Shown piece by piece: positions 8,795 to 19,659 of a stretch of 64,000 nucleotides of DNA. This stretch comes from Cristatella mucedo (Eukaryota > Bryozoa > Phylactolaemata > Cristatellidae): positions 6,795,001-6,859,000 of the forward strand of contig WPIO01000009.1 of the NCBI GenBank assembly GCA_009760855.2, read 5' to 3'. The notes below the pieces were generated by a model. It saw only the letters and a program-made list of their open reading frames with translations. It did not search any database and was not told the DNA's origin. Position 1 is the first letter of the stretch; every line of letters starts with the position of its first letter. The translations under genes and the position numbers were made by a program.

Positions 8795-9321
8795 TGACTG
8801 CCGAAGATGCATCGGTGCCAACTGTTCCGATGACTGCGACTCCGTCGACAACGACTCCGCGTACCGCGACATCGCCTACCACAACTCCGCTAACGACGAC
8901 ACAGCTAACCCTTACTCTGTTATTTGCGCCGAATACCACTCCGCAGACCACGACTAAGCCGACCACGCCTCCGTCGATAACGACTCCATCGACCCTGACA
9001 TCGTCGACCACGACCCAGCCGACCGCGACTCAGCCGCCCACGTCACAGCTGACCACGACTTTTATGGCAATGACTAAGCCGACCTCACGTCTGCCGACAG
9101 CAATTCCGTCAATCCTGACCCTGTGGACCACGAATCAGTTGACTACGACTCCGCTGACCACAACTCAGCCGATAACGACTCAGCAGACCATAACTCAGTC
9201 GACCACGACTCAGCGGATCACAGCTGAGACCGCATTGAATCTGCGGACGCACCCCACACAATTGCGTCCACTTGGTCGTGGGCGCATCTCGGCTTTTTCC
9301 ACGGAAAGCAAATGCTACCGA
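8795..9321 (+). CDS. Thr/Pro-rich mucin-like exon, unit A
   Basis: The exon is open throughout. It follows an AG acceptor at 8793-8794 (phase 1) and ends at a strong GTAAGTACT donor at 9322. It is built of about 15-bp units (versions of CTGACCACGACTCCG) encoding L-T-T-T-P-like pentads, so the product would be a long O-glycosylated stalk. The 3' end loses the repeat and reads T-E-S-K-C-Y-R. The same repeat occurs at 29812-30147 and 32894-33120. It joins the PAN exon at 8294-8548 in phase. It could also be a minisatellite that happens to stay open, but the phase match with unit B argues for an exon. Confidence 0.5.
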
Positions 9322-9777
9322 GTAAGTACTTAAACCAAAATTACGGCAAAGTGAAAGTTCGTCTCGATGCTGGTGTCTACGAGTTCCGGCTGATCTCGAT
9401 CGATTATTGAAGGGAAGTTGTTGCGAGCGACAGCGAAGCCTCTTCCAGCGTACTGTTTGTGCAGGTGATCGTCACCCACGGCCGGCAACACCACCCTTCA
9501 AATAGCGCTCTTCGCTGCAGACAATCGCTGGCGTTGCCTGCCAGATTCAACGGTTGTCATTAGCGAGTGCGCGGCTATCTGGAATTCGGCATTCCGAGAG
9601 TAAACGCAAAGCGCGCACGCACGAAAGCTCTGTTTTAATTCGGGTCCGCAGCGATTGCTGGAGCTAACTATGGACCCGAGAGCTAGCTATCCAGACCGTC
9701 CTACTAGAGGATTAATACAGATTCTCTTCCAATTTCAGGAAAGGCGTGAGTATATGTAAAAGAAATAAAATTTATTT
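9322..9777. other. No gene recognised
   Basis: Unique-looking DNA between the Thr-rich exon of unit A and an L2-A copy. It begins with the splice donor of the exon. No repeat or ORF of note was seen. Confidence 0.5.
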
Positions 9778-10452
9778 GTATGGCACCCCAGGAGAACTTA
9801 ATCAGGCGATTGCAGCTGGTGCAAAACTCTGCAGCTAGGCTTGTCTGTTGTGAGCGTCGCAGTTGCCACATTACTCCACTTCTCGCCGACCTGCACTGGT
9901 TACCAGTCAAGCAACGGATTGACTTCAAGGTTTTGTCGCTCACTTTTAGGTCTCTTCATTCTATGGCTCCAGCCTATCTTTCAGATATACTAACCCATCA
10001 GGCAAAGCATCGTACCACTCGCTTTTCGGAATCCAACAGTCTAGAAATACCTCGTACAAACCTTAAATCCTTTGGAGACCGTGCATTTAGCTCGTATGCT
10101 CCCACAGCCTGGAACTCCCTCCCGACCTGCATCAGAACATCCCCTGACCTGACCACATTTAAAAGAAACTTAAAAACATACCTATTTAGGACAGCATTTA
10201 GTGGGTCCTTGTGATTCGTCCTCGATGTGCTTATGCGTGCTGACACTGTTCATGCTGCCACTAACCACATTTGCATGCTGACCCAGTGCATGTAACCCCT
10301 AACCATGTTATTCATTTTGTTTGTTTTTCAAGCATGATTTTACTTACTATTCTATTGCGTATCACTTTGCAGCAAGTGTAAAGCGCCTAGAAAGAGATTA
10401 AGTTCTCTGAGGGCGCTTTATCAAGTGCAATATTATTATCAAGTGCAATATT
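9778..10452 (+). mobile_element. L2-A LINE, 5'-truncated copy
   Basis: A 144-residue open frame ending at 10214 carries the L2-type C-terminal signature [13 protein letters not shown], then [14 protein letters not shown] and A-P-A-Y-L-S-D. The 3' UTR ends with GCGCCTAGAAAGAGATTAAG and a short ATTATT tail. The RT palm is missing. It is one of at least fourteen L2-A pieces in the window. Confidence 0.9.
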
Positions 10453-11160
10453 ATTATTAGCTGAACGCGGCGAGGCTCTGGCTGCTGTTGCGTCTGCTGG
10501 TCACATCCGGCGGCTGTTGCCTCTGGTAACGATATGCGAAAACCACTCTCGTCTGCGTAGACACGAAGGGTTGCAGTTCGCGGGCGATAGTTGGGCGAGG
10601 GTGGGCTGGGACAGCGCGCTTTAGCGATGGTTGCCCTTGGGTACCCGCCCAAATGGCAAGTGAAGGCTCTGCTACGCGGACTTCAGCGGGCGCCACCGCC
10701 GTAGCTTTATCGCTGTGCGCGACGCGAATCTGCGTGGTCGCCGTCCGGGCTCTGGTAGTGTTTTAAAAGAATTCAGTCAAGTTCTTGAGTCCATTGGAAT
10801 GCCTTTACGTAATTGGGAGATTAGTAACAGGCGGCGAAGCTAGAGATACAGCCTGCTTGGCGGCCGCTGCCCGGAAACACGGACGTAGGACGAGAAGTGA
10901 TTTAAGTGGCAAGCGTTCAGATGTCCATAGGAAAGCAATTTATTATGTGCGACGGTTACACAACAAATACAGTACTCAGCTGTATTGATTTCCGCATACG
11001 GTGTAAGGGAGAAAATCGATTTTCGGAACGGAACTCTGCAAAGAACGAGCGAGAATGAAATTGCGTGTGCTATTGTGGACAGGCTAACCGTGGGTGAGTA
11101 TATTGAAGGATTTCCTAACGTTAATACTTACACGGCTCTCTGAGGATTAAGTGTCAATGG
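10453..11160. other. No gene recognised
   Basis: The sequence is moderately GC-rich up to 10770 and AT-richer after. Short ORFs on both strands have no recognisable domains. Confidence 0.45.
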
Positions 11161-11172
11161 GAATACGCATAT

Positions 11173-11430
11173 ATGCTCACCGATGCCCGCTATAAGCGTT
11201 TTGTCTTGCTGCGTTATCGGTATTCGCTTCCTCTCGCAGACCGCGCGACAGCCATTGATATCATGCCTATGCTGAGAGAGCACATCCCACCGCTTCCTAC
11301 GGATCCTAGGGCTCACGCGTCCATCCTAACGGACGCCGCTCCGGCATTCTTTCTATCATGCCGGCAAGCGACTCTCGCGGGGCGCAGCTATCAGGACCTG
11401 ATGAACGGGGGCGTTACAAGCGGGGCGTGA
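11173..11430 (+). CDS. Unrecognised 85-residue ORF
   Basis: An ATG-initiated frame of 85 codons with mixed, protein-like composition (L-T-D-A-R-Y-K-R-F-V at the start, P-M-L-R-E-H-I-P-P in the middle, one D-P-R-A-H-A-S motif). There is no homologue I can name and no second copy in the window. It could be part of an old transposon ORF or chance. No splice sites or promoter are obvious. Confidence 0.2.
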   Translation: MLTDARYKRFVLLRYRYSLPLADRATAIDIMPMLREHIPPLPTDPRAHASILTDAAPAFFLSCRQATLAGRSYQDLMNGGVTSGA

Positions 11431-11484
11431 CAGTCAGGGTGTCTCGGACGTTGCGTGGCAGACAGCGGTTTCGACAAATTTTAA

Positions 11485-11612
11485 TGCAATTTATCTTGCT
11501 CTGTAACTCCGCAAAGAAACAAAGACTATTTCGGTGATATGTAGAAGGGTTTTCTGTAGCATGCTCAAAGCCTAAGCGGGTATCGGTTCTCATGCGGTAG
11601 CGAACATACTTC
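11485..11612 (-). mobile_element. L2-B LINE 3'-end fragment
   Basis: The words CTCTGTAACTCCGC, CAAAGCCTAAGCGG and ATGCGGTAGC match the 3' region of L2-B at 35090-35210. Non-coding remnant. Confidence 0.6.
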
Positions 11613-11687
11613 ATAATAGCTTATTTGCTGCCAGCTGCATCTCTAGTTCTTTTAGGACTCGATGAAAATTAATTATGTATACATTCA

Positions 11688-11745
11688 AAAACACACACAC
11701 ACGTATATATATATATATATACGCATATATATGTAAGTGTGCGTG

Positions 11746-11796
<51 letters not shown>

Positions 11797-11800
11797 ATGT
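11688..11800. repeat. Compound CA/TA/GT microsatellite
   Basis: (CA)n, (TA)n and a run of about 19 GT units. Confidence 0.95.
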
Positions 11801-12059
11801 TTGTGTCTATATACAGGTATATTGATGATGTACATATGAATTTATACCAGCCATGGCAGAGATTGTTATCGCTTCTCTGGAAGAGTAATTCTACCCAAAG
11901 TCCTTCAAATCGGCTTTCTACCCCAAGTCCTTCAAATCGGCTATCGTTAGATTGATACTTATAAAGTCTTAATTAGATACACAGTTACTTGCAAACAATC
12001 GCCCAGGTTCCCTTCTTCCCTTTTTATAAAAGATTCTTGACAAATCGATGCTAGAAAGC

Positions 12060-12470
12060 TGGTAGCGCACGTTAAAAATGGAATTTCAGGAAAGTTTCAA
12101 TCGGGTTTCAAGCGGCAGTGCTTTATGGAAACTGCTCTCCTCTGCGTTACCGATTAAATTCTATGCAGCTACGATGACGGAAATGTCACTGCCCTAGAGC
12201 TGATGGGATCTACAAGCTGCTTTCTACTCTATTAATTACGATGTCCTAGTTGAACGGATAAGAACACCGATCGGTCTGGCAGACGAGGCAGCGGTGTGGT
12301 TCAAATCGTACTTGTCAGATCGTGTTCAACCCCTGTCGTTAGGGAGTAGTTCTCATTCACGTGACCAGTGACTTGCGGATTCCCTCGAGGGTCCGTTCTC
12401 GGTCCTTTGCTGTTATCCATTCAAACTCAACCTCTAGGAAAAGTGACTCAGGCTAATGTAATATGATGTC
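12060..12470 (+). mobile_element. L2-B-like RT fragment, decayed
   Basis: Frames on the plus strand give V-W-F-K-S-Y-L-S-D-R and related RT palm words typical of L2-B (compare 36154-36336 on the minus strand), interrupted by stops. It runs directly into an L2-A body at 12470. Confidence 0.55.
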
Positions 12471-13497
12471 ACTTTATGCTGATGATAAGCTACTGCAATT
12501 GTACATGGATGGCAGAAAATTTTCTAAAACTAAACGATGATAAAACTAATTTACTAGTCATGGGCAAACCCAGTGTGATTCAGAAATTGGAAAGGCTGAC
12601 GCTCAAAATTGGCTCTGCCAGCATATCTCCCGTTGAATCAGCTCGAAATATAGGTGTCATATTCCAAAGTGACCTCTCTTTTGACGACCACATCTGCTCC
12701 ACAGTCAAGTCTGCCTACTTTCAGCTACATAAAATTGCTAAAATTCAGGCTTGTCTAGATAAGGATATACCACGTCTAAGTTGGTCCATGCATTTGTGAC
12801 GTCCCGTCTTGACTTCTGTAGCTCACTGCTTACTGGCCTACCGGCACGTGCAATCACGAATTACGGCTGGTGCAAAACTACGCACCTAGGCTTGTCTGTC
12901 GTGAGCGTTGCAGTTGCCGCATCACACCACTTCTCGCCGACCTGCACTGGCTACCAGTCAAGCAACGGATTGACTTCAAGGTTTTGTCGCTCACTTTTAG
13001 GTCACAGTATTCCTTGGCTCCAGCCTATCTCTCAGATCTACTTCCCCACCAGGCCAAGCATCGCACCACCCGAATTTCGGAATGCAGCAGTTTACCAATA
13101 CCTCATACAAACCTCAAATCCTTTAGAGACCGTGCATTTAGTTCGTATGCTCCCAAAGCCTGGAACGCACTCCCGAGTTGTCTCACAACAACCCCTGACT
13201 TGACCACACTTAAAAAGAACTTAAAAACACACCTATTTAGGACTGCATTTAGTGGGTCCCTGTGATGCGTCCTTCATGCGCTTATGCGTGCTGACACTGT
13301 GCATGCTGCCACTAACCACATTTGCATGCTGACCCTGTGCATGTCACCCCTAACCATGTTATTCATGTTGTTTATCAAGCATGATATTACTCACCATTCA
13401 ATCACGTTTCCGTTTGCAGCAAATGTAAAGCGCCTAGAAAGAGATTGAGTTCTCTGAGGGTGCTTCATCAAGTGCATTATTATTATTAATATTATTA
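12470..13497 (+). mobile_element. L2-A LINE copy, frameshifted
   Basis: The copy begins within the Y-A-D-D motif, lacks about 30 codons present in the 23-24 kb copy, and continues with N-L-L-V-M-G-K-P-S, S-R-L-D-F-C and L-H-W-L-P-V. Two frame changes occur near 12780 and 12870. The 3' end at about 13497 has GCGCCTAGAAAGAGATTGAG and TTATTATTAA. Confidence 0.88.
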
Positions 13498-13504
13498 ATT
13501 GTCA

Positions 13505-13835
13505 CTTAATCTATCGGAGTCTGCGGCCGCGACTGATAAACTACATGCTTGCCTTGCCGATGTTCAACCGTGGATGTCGGCAGATTTCCTTAAACTAAAC
13601 GACGATAAAAGTGAACGTCTGCTCCTAAGGGCACCCTAAGCTCGTAGCTGGACTAGAAGGTTTAGCTCTTCAAATAGGTGATGCTCTAGTGCGACTATCG
13701 CCGTCTGCTCTGAATTTAGGCGTCGTCTTCGACAGGTGATTAAATGTTTGTAGCTTTCTAATAAGACTGCTTTCGCAGCTAGCCACGTCTGATCCCTATT
13801 TAAGATTTGGATCGATGGTTACTGGTAGCGTTTTC
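13505..13835 (+). mobile_element. L2-B LINE fragment
   Basis: The segment encodes, with breaks, D-K-L-H-A-C-L-A-D-V then L-K-L-N-D-D-K-S. It aligns with 34560-34740 and, in reverse, with 35900-36080. Confidence 0.6.
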
Positions 13836-14109
13836 AATAAATAATAAGAAAACTGTGGTATAATAAGAATATCGTGGTCAGGGGGCACGTGCAAGCGTCA
13901 GCATACAAGTACGGTTAGGTGGCACGGCTTTTTCCTATTCGGTAAGCGCCTGTCGCGGGATGTGGTTAGCTGGGCCAGACAAATGGGGGCGTAGCATGTG
14001 GCAGCTGCAAGCCGGAGCGTGTCGGACGGGGGCGTGGCTGGCCGCGAATTTGACCAGCATCTGGTAGGAATCTCTTGACGTAAATAAGCACTTTTGTAGT
14101 CCTCGGATA
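13836..14109. other. No gene recognised
   Basis: Unique DNA before the D1 duplicated block. No motif stood out. Confidence 0.4.
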
Positions 14110-14383
14110 CTTATTTAAAGAATAGCTGAGAGCGTAAATAGTGAGTTTACTGACAGGTTTTTCGTTTAGAAGATCAAGTGCTAAGCAAATGACGTAGGGA
14201 AAACTAGATGTCTATGACGTCTGCCTTGGCGACATGCATTGCCAGCGCAGTAAAGACTGGACGCTCGAGCGGTCGCATCGCGCGCCACGTGTCACCCTTT
14301 AGCGGTCTTTCGCACATTGCCACTATCAACTGGCTGTGGATAAAGCTGAGCTGTCGGTAACGGCTCGCTCTCCCGGATGACAG

Positions 14384-14386
14384 AAT

Positions 14387-14426
<40 letters not shown>
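14384..14426. repeat. (GA)n microsatellite
   Basis: GA run of about 42 bp inside D1, absent from D2. Confidence 0.95.
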
Positions 14427-14434
<8 letters not shown>

Positions 14435-14529
14435 AGAGGTTTCTTCTACAGACTGCCACCACCGAGCGACTTTGGCTGAAGCTGAGCCATATTTACTAAC
14501 GGGTCGCTCGTCTGAATGAGGCGATGAAC

Positions 14530-14538
14530 AGTGAGAGA

Positions 14539-14608
<70 letters not shown>

Positions 14609-14649
14609 CAGAGAGACAGAGAGACAGAGAGACAGAGAGACAGAGAGAC

Positions 14650-14738
<89 letters not shown>
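14530..14738. repeat. Long GA / GACAGA microsatellite
   Basis: About 200 bp of GA with an internal block of eight CAGAGAGA units. The homologous position in D2 (38140-38160) has only a few GA steps. Long Ser-Leu frames on the minus strand here are repeat artefacts. Confidence 0.96.
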
Positions 14739-14741
<3 letters not shown>

Positions 14742-15027
14742 CTTTAAGAAACTCAATTTGCACACTGAAGGCGATCGATGCGCGTACGACGCGTGCTCTC
14801 CTTCGGGTAACGGCCGTCTGCGACGGCCGTCGTTCAAATGGATTCAAATGGGTTCAAATGGGATAATACAAGAGCCGACTTCAATGACCGTCACCTGGCT
14901 GCCATTGTCCGCTAGTCGAAGCGACCCTCGTCGGTCGCTCCTCCCCGCTAGAGGCGCTCGAGGTGCAGCCGGTCAATTGAATTGCGGGCGCGAGTTTGAC
15001 TCTGTTCTCTCGTCTTTCTTCCGTCGG

Positions 15028-15307
15028 ATGTCGCGACTAGATGCACGTTTGGCAGAGGCGGCGGAGCGGTCGCAATCGCTCCGCCTGGTTGCTCCCGATC
15101 TTAACCTCCATCGTCGCCAGCGCAGCGCTGGCCGCCGCGAGTCGCTCCTCCAGCAACCGCTGCTCCCGAGCGAGCGAGTCATCGGAGCGGCGGAAGCGAG
15201 GCCGCTGCCGCTCGCGAGGCCGCGGCCTCCTGCTCCTCGGCTTGACCGCGTCGGCGGCACAGTGGCGTCTGCGTCCGCGGCAGCGTTGCTGCTGCTTCTC
15301 AGTATCC
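15028..15307 (+). CDS. Candidate first coding exon of unit B (N-terminus plus hydrophobic segment)
   Basis: An ATG at 15028 opens 93 codons that end at a strong donor GTAAGT (15308-15313), phase 1. The last residues, T-V-A-S-A-S-A-A-A-L-L-L-L-L-S-I, form a hydrophobic stretch that would serve as a signal anchor or signal peptide; about 75 residues precede it. D2 keeps the hydrophobic codons and the GTAAGT donor (38731-38736) in the same phase, but has a frameshift from an extra GCGA. Phase 1 matches the Thr-rich exon at 29812 and the PAN exon at 32237. An opposite-strand frame is also open here, so the call rests on the conserved donor. Confidence 0.4.
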
Positions 15308-15894
15308 GTAAGTTTGAAAAGCTGCAGTGGCGGTTTCGCGCTTCGCATTCTGGCCCTTTCCGCTTGTCTGCTCGTAGAGTTCGTGCTTTGCGTCGTCGTT
15401 TGCTTACTTGCCGCTAGCTGAGAGGTTGGATATATAAAGGGAAGGATCGTTAAAGTTAGTTTTGCCTACGAACGCAGAGTGGGGGCGGGGCACCTAACAA
15501 AGCTTCATGGGACGGTGATTTAGCACGTGATTCGACAGGCGATTCCACAAGCGACTCGGCGCGCCATTCGGCACGTACCCTTCGTTTCTAAACAATGATC
15601 TTTCATCTTCATCGCTAGGTCGCCGCTTTTGGCCCAGTTGTTTTGTCGACTGCTAGGTAGCATACACGCATTTTTGCTTGAACAAGGAATTTCACCCGCT
15701 CGTTTGCCCCAGTCATTCTTAATCCTGGTAAATACAAGACGTATATATTGTGAACTACCCCTGCTTCTAAAAAACGTGGGCCAATCTTTGCAGCAGAAAT
15801 TTAATTCCGAAAAGTTTTTTCACGGTAATCAGCGCTACCAATCTCCTTTACTCGCATAACTCGGTCTCTTTTAGGAAGCCATAGTCCTGAAATT

Positions 15895-16010
15895 TTAGTA
15901 CTATTAATAATAATAATTATTATTGTTGTTGTTGTTATTATACATGTGTACAGAGCCCCCAGAAAACCTAATCTCTTTATTAGGCACTTTACATGTGCTG
16001 TGAAGGAAGC
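15895..16010 (-). mobile_element. L2-A LINE 3' tail, degenerate
   Basis: AATAATAATT followed by a decayed AACCTAATCTCTTTATTAGGC and CTTTACATGTGCTG match, in reverse, the L2-A 3' terminus. Confidence 0.6.
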
Positions 16011-16309
16011 ATTGTAGAGGCTCGTGCGCCCGATGGCGGCGTGATGAAGAACGAAGACCCGACAAGCGAGTTGCGGTACTGACGACGACGGCTGTAATGT
16101 ACCGTACGTTGGCAACGCAAGCGAGCGAGCGAGCGTACGTACGGATAGCGGTAGCCGTCGCGTAAGCTGATGCAGAGTGCTAGTAGATAAGGGAAGAGAG
16201 AGTGAGCGAGATGATAGAGGGAGCACGAGTGGATTGCGCGCGCGTGTCCGCCTATGCACCGGCAGAAAGTGGGTCGCTGCAGGACTTGCGGATCAGGCGA
16301 ACCACAGCT

Positions 16310-19300
16310 GACCCGTTGCAAATTGGGTTCGACGAATTACCGCAATCCACTATAATTAGGCTAGCAAAGACCAGACGTAAGCGTTGCCGAGCTCAAACTT
16401 TGCACTGATACTGTAGTACGCGTTCGAATTGATCTGTCCACCAAATTTCATGTCGCTGCGGCACTTATGCAAATGAGCTTTGACACCGGACGCCTGTACC
16501 ACATTCCACCGCAATCCATTCTAGTTCGCGCCAAATCCACCACAAATCAGCTGCGCACAGCTCCAAAAAGTTTGGAATATCAAAATGCGCTACAGGTACA
16601 ATTTACCCAGACGATTCGCGTGATTCGGCTCACGCATTCTCACGAAGTCCACTGAAACAAAATTGCAGTAGCCCTGGCCGATACCGCAATCCACCTCAAT
16701 CCACAGCATTCCACCATGCAACGAAAGAAATACTTATCGAAAAGCCCCTTTTCTGATTGCATAGGACAGCACACTCTGCGAAAATTGCATTACAAAAATT
16801 ACACTTGCATTGGCACGGCCGTTTTCCTGCAATGAGCTGCAATCGACTGCATTAGCCAGGACCAATACCCCGAAATCCACTTCAATCTACCGAATCCACC
16901 GCATAAAAAATCAAACTACATTGAACCGAGCTCCAGTTTTTATTGCATATTCAAGTGTACTATGCAGTGTGCACAACTACATAAAATAAAAAAACGGTGC
17001 AACCTCGCACTGTGGCAATGGGCGGCAATCACCTGAAATTACCTGGAAAACTACAGCAATCCACTCCATTCCACTGCAAACCATCCTCAAATCACCATCG
17101 CGAAGCTCTAATTTACATTGCATATCAGACTAGACTAAATTCAAAGTGCATTCAAAAAATTTCGCTCCACTGTGCATACGCGTTCTTATGCAATGAATTG
17201 CAATCGACTGCAACGACACGGTCCCATACCGCCATCCAACTCAGTCCTCCGAAATCCGCTGCAATCCGATACGCAGCGACCAGAACGCGTACGCCAGGAG
17301 CTCTAATTATGATTGCACGCTGCTCTACTCTTCGGTTATTGTGTACTCGCATAGTTTCATTGTAATTGCCTCGGCCATTCTGCAGCAATGCACTGCAATC
17401 GACTGCAACCGCCCGAGCCAGTACGTCAATGTACCGCAACCCGCCGAAAAACGACCAGAATACGTACACTTTAAGCTCTAATAGTGATTGCACATTGCTC
17501 TAATCTTTGGTTGCTGTGTAATCCCACAATTTCACTACAATTGCGTCCATTATTCGGCAGCAATGCACTGCAATTGACTGCAATGGCCAGGGCCAATACC
17601 TCAATTTACAGCAATTTGATGCAAAATGCCCTGAAATCGGTATCCCAATGGTTCAATTTTTAATGCATGTTACAAAGCACACTGGTTAAAGTCAACCAAA
17701 TTATTTTAAGCAATTGCGCTCGTACACTCTCTGGCAATGCATAGCAATCTACGGCAACGGCTCAGCTCGAAGCAGCAATCCGCTACAACCCGTGGCAAGT
17801 TGTCACTAACTTGGCTGCACGAAGTGCCGATTGTCATCGCATTTCACATTTCTTTGTGCTAAAAGTGAAATCGTAGGACTTTCAAGCCATTTTCCACGGT
17901 AATTGTCAACAATGCACGGCAATCGACAGCAATGGCAGGGACCAACACCAAAATCCGTGGCAAATCGGCGAGAAATCGGCTGCACCAAGCTTCAATTCTC
18001 ATTCCACGTAACATGTCATTGCGTGCACACATACTTTCAATCCTTTCAACCAGCTCTGACAGTTCAATCTTGGGCAATACACGGCAACAGACGGCAATGG
18101 CCCGGGCAAATACGGCAATCCATTATGGTCCATCGCAAATCACTGGAAAGTGACTGGGCCAAGATCAAATATATCTTACCTGTTACATCCCACTATTTTG
18201 AAAGTGCAATCAAATCCTTTCAATTAATCGCGAACCTACAATCGCGAACAATGAAACGGCAATCGACAGCAATGTCTAGGGCCAATACCCCAATTCCCGG
18301 CAAATTGAAGAGAAATTGGCAAAGTGGAAGCCTCAATGGTCACTACATATAACATTCCGCTGCGTCCAAAGTTAAACCATAGAATTTTCAAGGTGCATTG
18401 TTTGTTAACTGTCAGCAATGCATGGCAATCAATAGCAATGGTAAGGGCCGATAGCGAAATCCTTAGAAAATTTACAAAATTGGCAGCAATAAACTACAAC
18501 TCTCATTCCACGTAACATGTACCTGTGTTCGCGCATAATTTTCAACCATGGTGCTCGTTCAATCGACGGCAACCTACGGCAGTCGACGGCAATAGCCCGG
18601 GGAAATACGCCAGCCCACAACGGACAGTTACAAATGGACCGACAGTTGCTGAGAGAAGCTCCAACTTTTCTTGCGCATTGCACTACACTGCATTAAAAGT
18701 GCAGCCACATCCTTTTATACAATTGACCAAGGCACAATCGAGGGCAATGCACGGCAATCGACGGCAATAGCCCGGTCTCTGCAGCAATCTGGTTCAAATT
18801 TGCTGGAAATTGGCAGTTTGAATTTGTAATTATCCAACCACGTAACGCTCACTGTGGGCGCACACGCTGCCCTTTTTCGCGTTCAACCTTGTGCAATCCA
18901 CGGCAATCGACGGCAACCTCCCGAGACACTACAGCAATCTATGACTGTCTGTTACAATTACAAACAGAGCTGGTATGAGAAGATCGCATTTTTCTTGCGT
19001 AACAGTTGACTGTATTACAAGTGCAACCGCATCTTATCAACCAATCTTGAACGTACATGCGAGGGCAATGCGCTGCAATCGACGGCAACAGTCTGGGAAA
19101 ATACGGAAATCTATATCGGTTCATTAAAAATTGACTGGACGCTGCTGGGTGACGCTCCTATTTAGATTTCTCGTTCGTGTATACTGTAATTTTGGTGTAC
19201 CCAGGAAATTCTATTGATAATGCCAGCTCTCGGTTACTGCATTGCAATTAACGGCAAAGGCCCCATGTCAAGACAGCAATCTTCTGCAACCCATCGCAAA

Positions 19301-19330
19301 TCGACTGCACCTAGGTTGTGTAAAGCTTAA
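16310..19330. repeat. Diverged satellite array, period about 170 bp
   Basis: A GCAATGCACGGCAATCGACG-like core recurs near 16830, 17190, 17383, 17560, 17735, 17910, 18075, 18245, 18412, 18570, 18742, 18890, 19060 and 19235. Spacing is mostly 150-195 bp. Each unit also carries a CCAATACCNCAATCCAC-like word and an AT-richer half ending near CATTCCACGTAACATG. Inside the core, GGCAAT words repeat about every 10-11 bp. No coding potential. Units have diverged well beyond a homogenised satellite. Confidence 0.85.
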
Positions 19331-19659
19331 GCAATATTAGTATTACATCGCACTTTTTAAAGTGCGTTATTGCACCTAATATATTATGCTGAATGTAAAA
19401 TGCTTCTTTGTCCGACTGACTAGGCCCTAATGGCTCGGCAGTGACCTGCAAACCAAAAGTTCGTACCCTTGAAAACTTCCTCCACAGCCCTCAGGTAGAG
19501 GACGATAAATACACGTCTACCATTTTCACCTTAACGTCACTAGAGCTGTGCGAGCCTGAAGCTTTACTAATTAATGTAGCTTCTCTCCTTACTGCTGATG
19601 TTTTAGCTCTACCCGGTACTCTAATGCTTACCACACCTGACCTCGGAGGGCCGGTGACA
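19331..19659. other. No gene recognised
   Basis: Transition between the satellite and a REL-LINE fragment. A 77-codon frame at 19441-19674 shows no recognisable domain. Confidence 0.4.

Larger units (their letters stand above)
14110..15480 (+). repeat. Segmental duplication D1 (paired with 37860-38930)
   Basis: The two blocks are collinear from AATAGCTGAGAGCG through GCTGAGCCATATTTACTAA, AAGAAACTCAATTTG, GGTTCAAATGGG and the GC-rich first-exon region to AAAGGATCGTT-like sequence. D1 carries two long GA-type microsatellites that D2 lacks. Each block lies a few kb after the Thr/PAN exons of one unit and before the next, so it is read as promoter, first exon and start of intron 1 of the next gene copy. 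Confidence 0.75.

Noticed and set aside
14446-14847. Long Ser-Leu repeat ORFs, minus strand
   Set aside because: They come from the GA microsatellite; the paralogous block D2 lacks the repeat altogether.
15037-15348. Minus-strand Arg/Glu-rich, coiled-coil-like frame in block D1 (also in D2)
   Set aside because: It is partly conserved, but no splice signal of matching phase was found, and the plus strand has a conserved GTAAGT donor after a hydrophobic run. It is kept only as a competing reading.
15431-15438. TATATAAA as a TATA box
   Set aside because: It lies downstream of the putative first exon and is changed to ATAGATAAA in D2, so it is more likely chance.
16997-19124. ORFs within the 170-bp satellite
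   Set aside because: They are short, overlap on both strands and recur with the repeat unit, so they are not genes.
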